The position numbers and the translations under genes were made by a program. The notes beneath the pieces are model-generated. The model was not told where the DNA came from, did not search any database, and worked only from the letters and a program-made list of their open reading frames with translations. Shown piece by piece: positions 1 to 11,900 of a DNA stretch of 64,000 nucleotides. Location of the stretch: the NCBI RefSeq assembly GCF_036417845.1, contig NC_089978.1, positions 88,220,007-88,284,006 of the forward strand, written 5' to 3'. Position 1 is the first letter of the stretch; each line of letters starts with the position of its first letter. The stretch comes from Apteryx mantelli. Taxonomy: Eukaryota; Chordata; Aves; Apterygiformes; Apterygidae.

Positions 1-3000
1 TCTTGTGCCACTAGCTTTATGTAACACAACACTTGAAGCTCATGTTCCTGGACTGGAGTTGAATGCCCAATATACATTCCTGGTGATTTGGAGCACCAGA
101 GCATGCATGTGCAACCTGCTCACGTGTGGAACCAAAAACCTCTTTCCTGCTTTTTTTGAATGATCTCCACCACCAATTCCCGTAACTAAAAAAGAAAAGG
201 GTTGTCATGTTAGAGTGAACTCCAGCTGGGGAAATCCTTATGCTGGTAAGCATTGGAAATGGGAGATCATACGAGAAAAAAGATTTAATCATATGATGCG
301 TTTCTTACATTCTTCTCTACTTGCTTTCAGTCATTTTCAAGAACAGGATGGCAGGGTCCAGATGGTCCTTTCAATCTGTCCCAGAATGGCTATTTTCACA
401 TGTTTTCCTATGAAGTACTACTTTAATGTTCCAAATTTGAGATATTGAAAAATACTGCAGGAAATGAAGTGTATTTTATTTGGAGCCCTATTATTTAAGA
501 TTAAAAGAGGATTAATGGGGAAGTGCAATGGAGTGTGGTGGAGAGAGAAGGTATAAATTAGAGTGTGAAGGATACAAGATACAGAACCGTACTTTTTCTG
601 CCACCTCTGGATTTCTTAACCCAGAGCTTAGACTTTGTTGTAATGGAAAAGATGGGTAGTGGTGGGGACAGAACAGCCATGTACAATACATTTCAAATCT
701 ACTTACTGTTCTAGTAGCTTCCCTTAAGCATCTCTTATCACATACAAGCCATAGACTGTTGATAGAAGAAAGTGCACTGAACAATAAGTGTAGGCTTTAG
801 TAAGTTAAAAGTCAAGATAAGATACCTCTTTAACTGAATTATGCTTAGTGAGTTATGTATGCTCTTTGAAGTAGCTGCCATACAAATCAATTTTGAAAAT
901 ATTTCTGAAAAATATTAAATTGCCTGTGGCTTGATAAAGCATTTTCTAACTTCAATATCTACCTTAAGCTATTTTGTAACATAGATAATTAGCTATGACA
1001 TACAATGAGATAACATTCCTTGATCCTTTGAAGTTTTTGGAATAAGCCAAGAGATCAGCTAAACAGCTTTACTTCTGTATGTCTATGTTCAAATTACACA
1101 CATATGCTCTCCCCTTGAAAAAAAGTATGTTTTTGAGGGGGAGAGAGAAAAAAAAAAAAAGGTATGCTTATGTGAAAAATTAGCCATGGAAAGGAATACT
1201 GAGTGTGATCTAATGCAACCACATCCTTATGAAAACAAGTAGCTGATGCTTCTACCAAGTTCACCCACTTGTGTGTTGAGGTAAAGTCACAAGAATATTA
1301 TCTTAAAAGAAAAGATACGGAAAGAATAATTATTAAGGCATATTAAGCTATTAAGTATGCTGTATTCCCATGATGGCAATACTTCTCATGATAGAGGGCT
1401 GCAAAAGTCCCTTGAGAAATCTCAGCAATGATCAGTACAAGAGAATCAATCTGTAAGGTGTTTATGGAAAAAAAAAAAAGCTGAAGAAATGAACATACAA
1501 TAATTTTAAGGATAGGAGGAGTCTTAGATCCTATATGAAAAAACAGTAGTAAGATGAATGAAAGGAGAAGTGTTGTATTTAAAAGCATATGTAGGAGAGA
1601 ATTTTCTGTTCTGAATTAGTACTTGCATATCAGGAAAACATAGCTTCTTCCAGCACATAAGCTGAACAGAAAGAAGGCCTGGATGAAGAATTTTCCTAAG
1701 GTTTTGAGTTTTCAAATCTAGGGAAGCTCTAGGAGGACCCCTCAAAACCTTTTTGAAGAACACTGCAGTCTCAGCTGGGAGAGCTGTAGCACAATAGGGA
1801 TGTCAGCAGAGCCTCCTAGTGGAGATGTAGCATATATTCGCAGAAAACATTTTCTGCTGACCCAGTATTATATAACTGAACAGCGTCTTTGTCAGCTTAC
1901 TTTGTTCGCATAGCTGCCTCTATAGCAAAGTTTTGCTAAGACACTGTTAACTAGACCATCAGACATTAACTAGGAAATCACGAGTTCAAGAACTCTGTCC
2001 CAGAAGCAGTAGGTTGTCATAAGATGAAGAGACATTTACTTATCCTTATTGTGCAATACAAGTAAATTAAGAATTTAACACAATATAAAATATTAATGTG
2101 CTACAATGATATATGTGCAGATGATTATGTGAGTATAGAATGAAAAGAAGTGAATGAAAATTCCCCTTAAATTAAGAATAAAGATCATTTTGAAAACCAC
2201 TTATAAAGACATTAACTGTTTCAAGAAGGGTTTGGGCATTAAAGAGGGACACAATTGGGTACCAGATTCTTCCTCTGCCCCTTTTATTATTTCAATTTAT
2301 TTAGATTATGTCAGTCTATACAAAGTAATCAGATATGGTCATGCTATCTTTTCAATCTATATACAGTTATTGGCTACTTGGCATACAAGCCGTTTCTTCT
2401 AAACATTTCTCCATGCCCTAAATCAGTCTCACTCCTTCAATATTTTTTGATCCTCTAACTTCTGCTTAGGTAACAATTGCTAAGTTAACCTAAGCTGCCT
2501 GTAATAATACATGCATGTTCAGCTACTAGCTGTATTCTCCTCTCTCATGGTTACTATACATTTTTTCCCTGTATTATCACATTATCATATACTAAATATT
2601 ACAGTTAATCTTGTCTTTTCATAGTCCTAAACAGTCAGTTTACAGCAGTTTATTTTACAGTTTTTTTTTTCCCCTCTCACATATCAAGCTAAAATACCTA
2701 TCAGTAAAGCAACAGATTAGATCAAAACCGAAAGCAACATTTCATGAAGCAGGACATGATGCTTCCTAGCTTTGTAGGCAAGATGTATGGCTAGCAATAT
2801 CATAGTATCAATTTAAATCAGGAAGAGGGGGGAAAGAGCAGGAGGCAGTCTGTTGAGGTTTACAGCATAACTAAATACAGAAGAGCACTAGCTAATCAGC
2901 TTTTTCAGTTATTTTTCAGCAATTGTTTTGTTAGTTGCGGTAGTATACCAATAGATCAGCACCAGCATATGTTCTACTTATGGGTAGAATAGTAACATTT

Positions 3001-5784
3001 GTAGTGAATTAATCCCTAAAACGTTGGTACAAGATTTCCTCTAGCCAGGCTGCTGCTGCATCAGCTGATAATGAGCATCCCAGTCCTATCCTAGAGAAAC
3101 TTGACAGGGCACTGCTCATGTATCCAAGAAGACCATAGGTACAGATGAAAGCAAGGTCCTTCACCTGTTTCACCTGTCTAGAAAAGACAGCTGGAGATTT
3201 ACATTCATCTGGCTTCTATGCAAGTTTGCAAAGGTGCAAGAGAATGGAAAAGTTGCAGGTATTAAGGATAGAGTGTATTATGTGTTGGTTGACACTTCTG
3301 ATCCACAAGACTTGAGTAGCAAACTCTTCCTCACTTTTCCCCAGAGCCAATGTAGGGTCCATATGCAAAGGCAAGCGTTAATATGTTATTTCATCTTGGG
3401 AAGTGAGTCTTCGGCTTCTCATCTAGTCTCCAGCACTACAACTTCAACCACTGTAGTTTCTGTATAAATCTCTAGTTTTAGCCATCAGCAGGGGAAACCT
3501 TTCCACTAGCTCAGGCAGCAAAAGAGTACTATTCCTCTCAGAAACCTTGTTAATGCATCTCTTTTTTTCAACATTGTCTGGTACAATTAGCTTTAAAGCC
3601 TTTTAAGTCAGAAGCTGTTTCTTCAAGCACTTCATGGATTTCTTGGCTTTCTTCTGCAAGAACAGAGACTAAACAGAGTAACTAAAAGACTCATCCTCAA
3701 AGGTTGTCACAAAGCTGAATCCTCTTTGACAGTAAGTACCACTCACAGCAGGACACGTGTCCCAGGCAGGTCTGGGTGTCCCATCTGGATCCTCCAGTAT
3801 ATCTGCCGCTCTTTGCTATGTCTGCTACTGACGGGGACAGCAGTATCTATCAAATGCTGTTGTTGTTGACAGTGACAGACTTGCACCTCAACCATTACAT
3901 GCATGAATCAGCTTATTCTTTACGAACGTGAGCTACTTCAAAAACCCTGAAAAAAATCAAGTTTTTCCACTCTTAGCAATAATTACTATTGCAGACACTA
4001 GTCTGCAACTGAGTTCCCAATTCTAGGAAAAACCTACTCCTATGCACACTGACAACTTATCTGTAGTTTCTTCCTTTTCATTTTTATTCAGGCTCCCAAA
4101 ATCCAGTGGTAAAGTCTCCTTCCACCCAAGTAGAGGAAATCTGCCAGGTGTCTTTTTCAGTAGCTTTCAGAAAGTCTTTTTCTCCCTTCAGAGGCCAAAC
4201 ATGCACAGGCACTTTGCTGGTTATCTTCCTCAGTATGGGAATAAAAGTTATTAACTAACTGTAAAGAGTAGTGCTGGAAAGGCAGTACAGTTGCTGGTGA
4301 CTATTGGAAGAGACTCCCATACCATCACGGCTGACACACAAGGTGCTGGAGTGGAGCTACCCACGTTTACAAGTGGGAAGAATAAGTGTCTATATAATAC
4401 CATAAGAGTACTTCAGAAAGTGAATTTACTGTTAGGCAAGCGATGCAGTAAAAGACACTTCTTTGACCTCTGATTAACCTTCCCTTTCTTGAGCTGACAG
4501 CCTGAGTATAAATAAAACTGCTGTGCAAATGTCCTTTCTGCCTAGTTTGAGGAAACATGAAGAAATGCTAATTCATAGGACAGATAACACTGAAAGTGCT
4601 AGAGGTGAGGCCTGCCACAGCAATCAATAGATTGGTGGGGTGGGAAGCATGTGAATTACCTGAACCATTGTCTATACGTACTAACGTACTACATCATCAT
4701 TATAATTGGAACAAACGAGATTGGTCACTCGATTCATCTCTTATCTAAAAACATAGAGGAAAAAAAGTATTTTTATACCACAAAACCTTTACAGGAAAAT
4801 CCGAAAGCATAATGGGTGTAACTAAAAAATCTGGATCCCAAATGTGGGTCGTGAATAGACCATGTGCAAACAAGCACTTGAAAGAAGAAACAGAGATTCA
4901 GATGCTCCAGAGAGTGGTACCCTACTTCCAGTCCCTATTTTCTGGATGGAATTAGAACATGAAGGTACTTTTTCATTATTTTCAGCTGGCCTCTATACTT
5001 GGTTGAGATTGTGAATATAAAATAAAAAAAAGATCTTCAGCATTAAATTTGATGGTCAAGATACAACACAAACAACCTGAATTAATCAACAGGAACTCTG
5101 AGTGATGGATACATACTTGCTATTGATAAAAAAAATAAAGGAAAGGTATCCTCTCTGCTCACCTCTCCTCCTTCCTTTCCCAACGGGCATGCATATCCAC
5201 AGAAATAAATTCTACAGACTCATTTTGTATTGTATCAGAATGAGAAAGTGTTGTCAATAACCGTCTTCACAAAAGCCAACAACAAGCACTATATTTAAAA
5301 GGGATAAAGCAAACTGTACTGAGACTACTCCAAGATTATTTCAGGTAATAATAATCCCCTCTTCCCCCAACTTTCAAAAGTCTGGGCTTATTCCAACTTT
5401 CGAGTCCTCACTCCAATGAACTACCTAGATAACATAGTGTCTGCAGACGGAAAGCTAGACTTGAGCCCTCTACTGCAGCCAGATGAGACAGGTGTTCAGG
5501 TCCCATGATATTCAAGTTAAATAACAGCAAATGATTATGATTTAGACAGACTGCTCCTGCTGTTGAGTAAGCTTCAGCACCCATCCTCAACTGAAAACAA
5601 GACTTACCTCACAACCTGAGCAGCCACAGGGAGCTGGCAGTTCCAGCATTAGTCCACAGTCAGATATCATGCCACAAGTCCTATGAGTTCATCATGGAGA
5701 AGCCGATTAGGAATAGAGCTGGGTATAGAGCAAGTTGCTGCTCTCAGTCAATCAGCTCATTTTCATTCATGGCCATCATTCAGA

Positions 5785-5970
5785 TTCAGATTTTTATATA
5801 AAAATAAAAATCGGAATATATATATATTATATATAAAAATGTATATATTATCTATATAAATTTTTATACATCCAAATATATATTATATAATATATAAATA
5901 TATATAATCTCTATATAGATAATAGATTATCTATATAAAAATTATATATAAACACATATTTATATTTGGT
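5785..5970. repeat. AT-rich (TA)n low-complexity tract
   Basis: About 185 bp made of TATA-type runs with many short self-complementary segments, in the intergenic region downstream of EIF1A. Confidence 0.9.
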
Positions 5971-6086
5971 ATATACTCACACATACAATATAACCTGTCA
6001 GCAGTAACATGTAAATAGCACAGGGCTCAACATTCATGGATTACCAGCTCCTCTTCCTCTTCAACAAAGAAAGCAGAGTTGTCTTT

Positions 6087-6102
6087 TTTTTTTTTTTTTT
6101 TA
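6087..6102. repeat. T homopolymer (about 16)
   Basis: A run of T in the intergenic region, just after the AT-rich tract. Confidence 0.85.
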
Positions 6103-7465
6103 ATTGGCTGTGTCTGGATAATATCTGCTAAGGATTAGGGTGGAAAAGGAAATACCTGTTGTCCAACCAAATGTACAGCTGCGATTTTTATAATGTGTAG
6201 AAATAAGGACGAAGATCAGGTTTGGAACAATGAAGAGAAATCATGTTTCAAAGTTTTAATCACAGAAAACTTCAAAGTGGGAAACATCTCAGAGAACACA
6301 AACTTTAAACCTGAGCTGCAGGAAACTCATCTTCGAATCCCTGCTTTCAATTTTACACTACAAGTAAAAAGCCTGCAGCAGTTCCCGAAGTTGAACAAGA
6401 GTCTTATTAAAAATTTATCAGGAAAATGCTCTTACAGATGGAGCACCTTTCATGGCTTTAGTCAGCAATCTTGCAATCCTCCACCTGGCAGCTGCTGTTC
6501 TGCCACTGCTTGTTGCATGGAGACACTGGAAAGAGAGCTACTTGTGTAAGTTGTTTTCCTCCCTCCAAGGAAAGGAGAAACAAGAGCAGATTATACAAAG
6601 CTGCCTGAACTGGGCTGAGAAAGGAGTTTTAATAATGGACAGATAAAGAGAAGATGAGAAAATGTGTTCAAGAAAGGCAATGCAGTCTAGCACTCAAGTA
6701 GAAATTACACGGTCTCGAGCCAAAGCACTAATCAAAAAATTAATAGCTAAATAGTAGATTTCCTCAAAAGCTCTGCAAAGAGGTCTGGCTATTCCAGACG
6801 TGAGCATGTGAACAACAGACTGGAAGGAACCTCAGGGGCAAAGCCAGGAACAAAATTTCATCCCTGTCTGTCCCTGAGCTGAAATATCCATAACAACATG
6901 CCAGGGAACTCTGGTACAGTGAATGAAATTCCTTGCAACAGCATGGTATTCATTTGTATTTCTCCTTATCACTGTTCACGTGCTCTACATTTTTCACAAG
7001 CGTAGAATATTAGTTTTGGCAAGTATAAATTCCGTAATATCTGTCTCTTCAGTAAACATTCATCATGATTTAATCATTAACCGTTCTGCTAATACAAGTA
7101 AAGAGAGCATACACCTTCTGCTCTTGAATCGCAAGGTAAATTTTAAGAGCTTTTAACCATTTTCAGAGCTGTTCGTAGTCTGTTTAGTATGCTGAGGAAA
7201 ACAATAAGCTAGGGAAGGGTTTATAAACATTTTCCTGAAACATTACAGCTTTTATGCTCATTCACAATTGAACTGTACAGACATACAGAGACAGTAACTT
7301 AATACACTTTCAGATCAGTGTAGTAAGAATGTTATATTAATAGCATCTTTTCCCAATATTTAGCAAGTCTTTACAATGAGTACTTAAAACCCATGAAACA
7401 TTTGGCAAAATTACTTAATACTAAGAAAAGGTTAATATCCCTGGAATAAGATGTCCAATCCATAT

Positions 7466-7484
7466 AATAATAATAATAATAATA
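7466..7484. repeat. (TAA)n microsatellite
   Basis: About six perfect TAA units in the region downstream of the EIF1A 3'UTR. Confidence 0.9.
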
Positions 7485-7784
7485 GAAACTGCAGTAAAGA
7501 AAAAGGTACGAGAGAAGACATTTTCTTAAATGCCCTGGAAGTTCAGATCTAGCACAGAACTCCTCCTTAAAAATCACATAAAGCAATGAGGCCACTCCAT
7601 ATTTAAAGCCATTTTGTTTTTATCTATTGGGGTAGTCACTTTACATCATACGAAAAGACTGTATAACGAATACAAGTGTCAAGAATCAGATTTTTATGGC
7701 ACAAAATAAAGTTTTCTATTAACCTGCTTTCAGAGTTGTTAAATACATAAAGACACAGAAACTAAGGCTGCCACAAAATAATGT

Positions 7785-8947
7785 TTGCATGATGATGTTA
7801 GTCTTTATTCAACTTGTTAACTGACTCCTCCAGTCAGAAGTTGGAGAAGAATCTTTCCATTAGTTTGTTTCAGTGATTAATTCTGGATGAAAAGATCCTT
7901 TTCCTAAATTTGACACAAATTTAATTTCCCATTTATATTGTTATTCAGAGTTCACATAAGCTTTAATGTTGTACCTTACAATGTATGGAATTAAAGATTA
8001 AAATAAAACTCTACTTTTAACATAACCTTTTCTATAATGTAAAAATATTCTACATGTTTAACATATCAAGAATGTTAAGCATTCACTTTGGGGAAAACAC
8101 TATTTTATGTATGTTTCAGTACAAAACCAACTGTTAACGTTTTGCATTAATGTTTCTCTTAAGTTGGGTGCCACCCAGCGTTCATCTTCTGCAACTACAG
8201 CTTAGCTACTGTACTTAAATACAGAAGAGCTCTGCATACAAGACAGTTTTTAACAACTGAAAATTTGAGATGCTGCTTTCTTATCTTCACTTTTCCCCTA
8301 CCTCTCCTCTGTGGCAAATTTATATCTCTGAAATAATGAGTGTTTAATTATCAAAATCAGTATAAAAATAGCAGCATGCTACTAGACATGAAAAGCAGAT
8401 TCTTACATTATGAATTTAAACGCAGATTTCTGCCTCCCTTTTATATTATCAAAATCTTTTTAAAGTTAACATCAAGGCAAGGGGTGTGAGGACAGACACT
8501 GCATAGTATGATTTAATACTAATCTGAACTGGGTATTTAATCAAAATTCATGATAATTACAGGGTAAACAATTTTTATTTCAAAATACAAGTTTAACTGG
8601 AATTGTAGTGATGAAAGCAGAAGAGGGAAGAATGCAGTCTTTTACAGCCCATGTCACTGTATCTTGCTTACATCCAGAGGTAAAAGCTCTAATTGGTGAA
8701 GAGACAAAATATTTGTGGCATTTCATTTAACCTTTGTGATAATCCAGCATTATCCATTTCTAAAGAAATATAAATACTTTAAAACAAACATTGAAAATAA
8801 ATCCTTTTGATGTAACAAACTACACTCTTTACCGAGAATTTTCAGTCTTCTTAAAAGAAAGGGACTTCACCCAAAAAATAATTGAAATATCAATGTAGAA
8901 CAATCCTTGGAGGAAAAAAGTTGGAATGTAAACCCCTTTGTTCCAAT
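7785..8947 (-). other. EIF1AX: EIF1A 3'UTR (extent inferred)
   Basis: Follows the TAA at 8948-8950. It is AT-rich with no coding signal. Minus-strand AATAAA signals lie at 8574-8579 and 7804-7809. I use the distal one, giving about 1.15 kb. A longer form cannot be excluded. Confidence 0.45.
7804..7809 (-). terminator. EIF1AX: Candidate EIF1A polyadenylation signal
   Basis: Minus-strand AATAAA about 1.1 kb after the stop codon. The other candidate, at 8574-8579, would give a 0.4-kb 3'UTR. Confidence 0.4.
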
Positions 8948-8953
8948 TTAGAT
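8948..8953 (-). CDS. EIF1AX: EIF1A terminal coding segment (Ile144 and stop)
   Basis: AG acceptor at 8954-8955, then ATC TAA: a single codon and the stop before the 3'UTR. The family ends in D-D-I, as in human, where I recall the same tiny last coding segment. Confidence 0.9.
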   Translation of the reverse strand: M

Positions 8954-11900
8954 CTGAAAAGTAAAAAACAGAAGACCCATGTGTATTCATTTCACATACA
9001 TTTTTCAGCCAGCAACTCCGTCTTTAAACTATTTTAAGTTAAAATAGGAGACTTCAAAAAGATAGCAATGTTTCTGCCTCAGCTCATCTCCCACTTTTCT
9101 CAACATGCGAACAATTACTCTTCTCCTACATCCTAACCATCAACCTTACCATCCCGCAGCTAATGTAAATGAGCAATTATGCCAATATGTTTACATATAA
9201 ACAGTACAGATATAAATAAGCCTACAATTCTCAAAAACTACAGACAAAACTGACTTTAAGGGTAGCTTCCCCAAGTACTTGCCTAGTAAAATGAATTCAG
9301 TGGCAAAATGACCAATTTTCAAACCCTTCTTCCAACATAAACCACTAAGGAGAAGTTCCACCAGCTCTCATTTTAACTGTGACTTTGGAGCTCTCAATTC
9401 ATTCAAAGTAGATTGAGATGATCTTCACAGAGCTTACTCATATTTTATCTCTTTAGGTGTCTTCCTTTCTCATGGCATGATATTAATATTATATTGCACA
9501 GCTGACAGAAGCTTAAAAAACAGTGTTAGCGGCACAATTCAATACATTCTCCCACACAGAGATCCATTAGTTTGCAAATTTTATTCTTTCAATATTCCTA
9601 GAGCAACCTATCACTTTAACATCTTATGACAGCTTCATTATTAAAAGCATGCAGTACTAATTTTTTTTTTTAACTTCAGTAAGCTAAACATCAACCATTG
9701 ACAGACCTGAAATGCTATTTTAAATGTCTGAAGAAAAATCCATGAAGATTTTGTCATTTTGAAAATATCTGTTCAAATGCACCAGACACTGAGAACCTCA
9801 AAAAGGTCAAAATAATGTCAGAGAACTTAAAGTGAATTAGTCATATTACTCATTTGGAGAAAGGACTGAGAAGATGAAGAATTAAAACATAAGAATACAC
9901 TTAGAATGGTCTATCCAATTAAGTTAACCCACTGGCTCAGTAGGTTACTACTTATCCTTTGAGCCAACCGACCCTGCACACATTCATCCTCCAGTCCTCG
10001 CAGCAGATTCTACTTCTGCATTTTAGTATATAAAATTGAATTATAAGTAATGCTTTTACTATTAGAATTTGAATTAAGAGTGTGCAGGGTCAGTTACTGC
10101 AGCTTAGTGATAAGCAGTATCACAACTGACTCTGACAATCTAATTTCAGGATTACAGATAACCTTAGTAGCTGCTATGACTCAGCTTTTTATGGCTTTTT
10201 TGTAATTCACAACATGCAACAAAAAAATTGCGATTTAAAGATTATTTTCCCCTCAAATCCCTCAGTTATTTCTGCAGTTATTATTAGATGGTGAGCCTGC
10301 TAAAACTACAGAGAAATCAGAAAGGTGAAATCCACATATTTTCATGCAATCCATCAAAACATCAGTTATTTCCATTTTTATCATTTGCTACACCTATATA
10401 ACCTGTGACCTGTTCCAGTGATTGGTGTCCAAAGTAGTTTGCATCAACATGGTTTATGGCTCACCCTGCTTGGGATAAACTGGACACATCTACTCTGCAT
10501 GGGAAGGAGACAGACCCACAAGTCCTTTTGCCTTCTCCCTCAAAGATCTTTCAAACCTACCATGCAGGGGAGACAAACAAATCCCACAGGTCTGGCTCTA
10601 TCTTGCTATATCATCTGCTCTGCTTTCCATCATGAGCTCGTTTTAAGGAGTTTAAACTTCAAAGAGCAGTGCGGAGGGCTACATTCAATTCCTTCAGTAT
10701 GAATATGGCCAGTTACATCTGCGTATGTAGTCAGAAACTTTTGTAATTGCAACTCTTCACATTGTATATATACACACACACACATATATATATGTGCATA
10801 TAGATACAGAATCATTCGAGGGGCACTACTATATAAGTCTGGGTCTTTGGGGCCAAATTATTTCAATGATTTTCTTTTAAGCATCTGAAGAAACATTGTA
10901 AGCATCTGAAGAAACATTGTAAAAAAGTTTTTTTTTAAGCAGTGAGAAGACTGCTTTGTAGCTCACCATATCTGTGTTTCAATAACATGACACCAAGCAT
11001 ACATGCTTTGCACAGAGGAGAATGGTCAACTAGAACAGCATTGTAGGAGAGAAGAGAGAATGGAGAGGTGGTATGCATATATCCATACCACTGACTGAAA
11101 CAGGCCCTGGCTTAACCAAACTTCTGCCAGGCTTGTCTGAGGGAAAATGCTCAGCTGTTCTGCTCCAGAAAGGATTCTAGGAGCTGATAAAGTAGAAGAA
11201 CGGGACCCTGGAGCAGTACAAACTAAGAATGCAAATACACTGTCATAAAAGACTAAGAATAAAACTCTTAACCAGGTGAGCTATTCTAAATATTAATATG
11301 TTATTTCACTTGCACTAAAACAATGAAAAACAGCCAACTACCAAAGATGACCACTTCAAGCGTATGATATTAAATATATGTTTATTACTTACGTCATCAA
11401 TATCTTCATCATCATCTCCAATATCATCAAACTGGATTTCATCATCATCCCCAGGACCAAATGTGTCTGTTTCATTGATTTTAGCTGAAAAATAATTTAG
11501 AGAAGTTAAGGAGTACACTTATACCAAGTCAGGATGGACTGGATATTCTTGTCCAGGACCTCCCAGTTTGGGCTGAAAAGATTCTTACCATGTTCTGGAA
11601 GCTCCCCATATGCTTTCAGACTTCTGGCTTCATCTGCATTGTACTTTAGAATAACATCAGCCTTGTTATCCTAAATAAGAATTTATTAGAAGTTATTAGT
11701 CATCTATGAAAGCAGACTAGCAAACCCCATATTATTTATATAAAAAAAAGTAATGCCTTGTTCCTTCTTTCCCCTCCAGTTCCTCTAATTCTGAAGCAAA
11801 AAATGCTTATTTGTAGAAGAATATCTTCATTTCTTCTGGGCAAGATTTAATTTTCTCCTATTACAACTAGCCTGAGAAGTGCAGTTTTATGTCTTTGAGA

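Larger units (their letters stand above)
1..7784. other. Intergenic region downstream of EIF1A; no gene recognised
   Basis: AT-rich DNA without a CpG island, splice-flanked coding match or structural RNA that I can recognise. Open frames up to 118 codons show no family resemblance. It holds the (TA)n tract, the T run and the (TAA)n array. In human the next gene on this side is MAP7D2. I do not see its first exon here. Confidence 0.6.
8954..11392 (-). other. EIF1AX: EIF1A intron 6
   Basis: 2.4 kb between the acidic-tail exon and the terminal ATC-TAA exon. It contains the 21-bp tandem duplication and a CA/TA microsatellite. The open frames in it match nothing I know. Confidence 0.85.

Noticed and set aside
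5785-5970. TA-rich tract as an origin or matrix attachment site
   Set aside because: The sequence is a simple low-complexity repeat. Nothing in it distinguishes a functional element.
6193-6549. 118-codon open frame in the intergenic region
   Set aside because: No motif or family similarity seen, and no promoter or splice context to support it.
11315-11392. EIF1A reading frame continuing past exon 6 into the intron
   Set aside because: A strong GTAAGT donor follows the D-I-D-D codons, and an AG-ATC-TAA terminal exon at 8948-8953 restores the conserved C terminus, so the read-through tail is not the main product.
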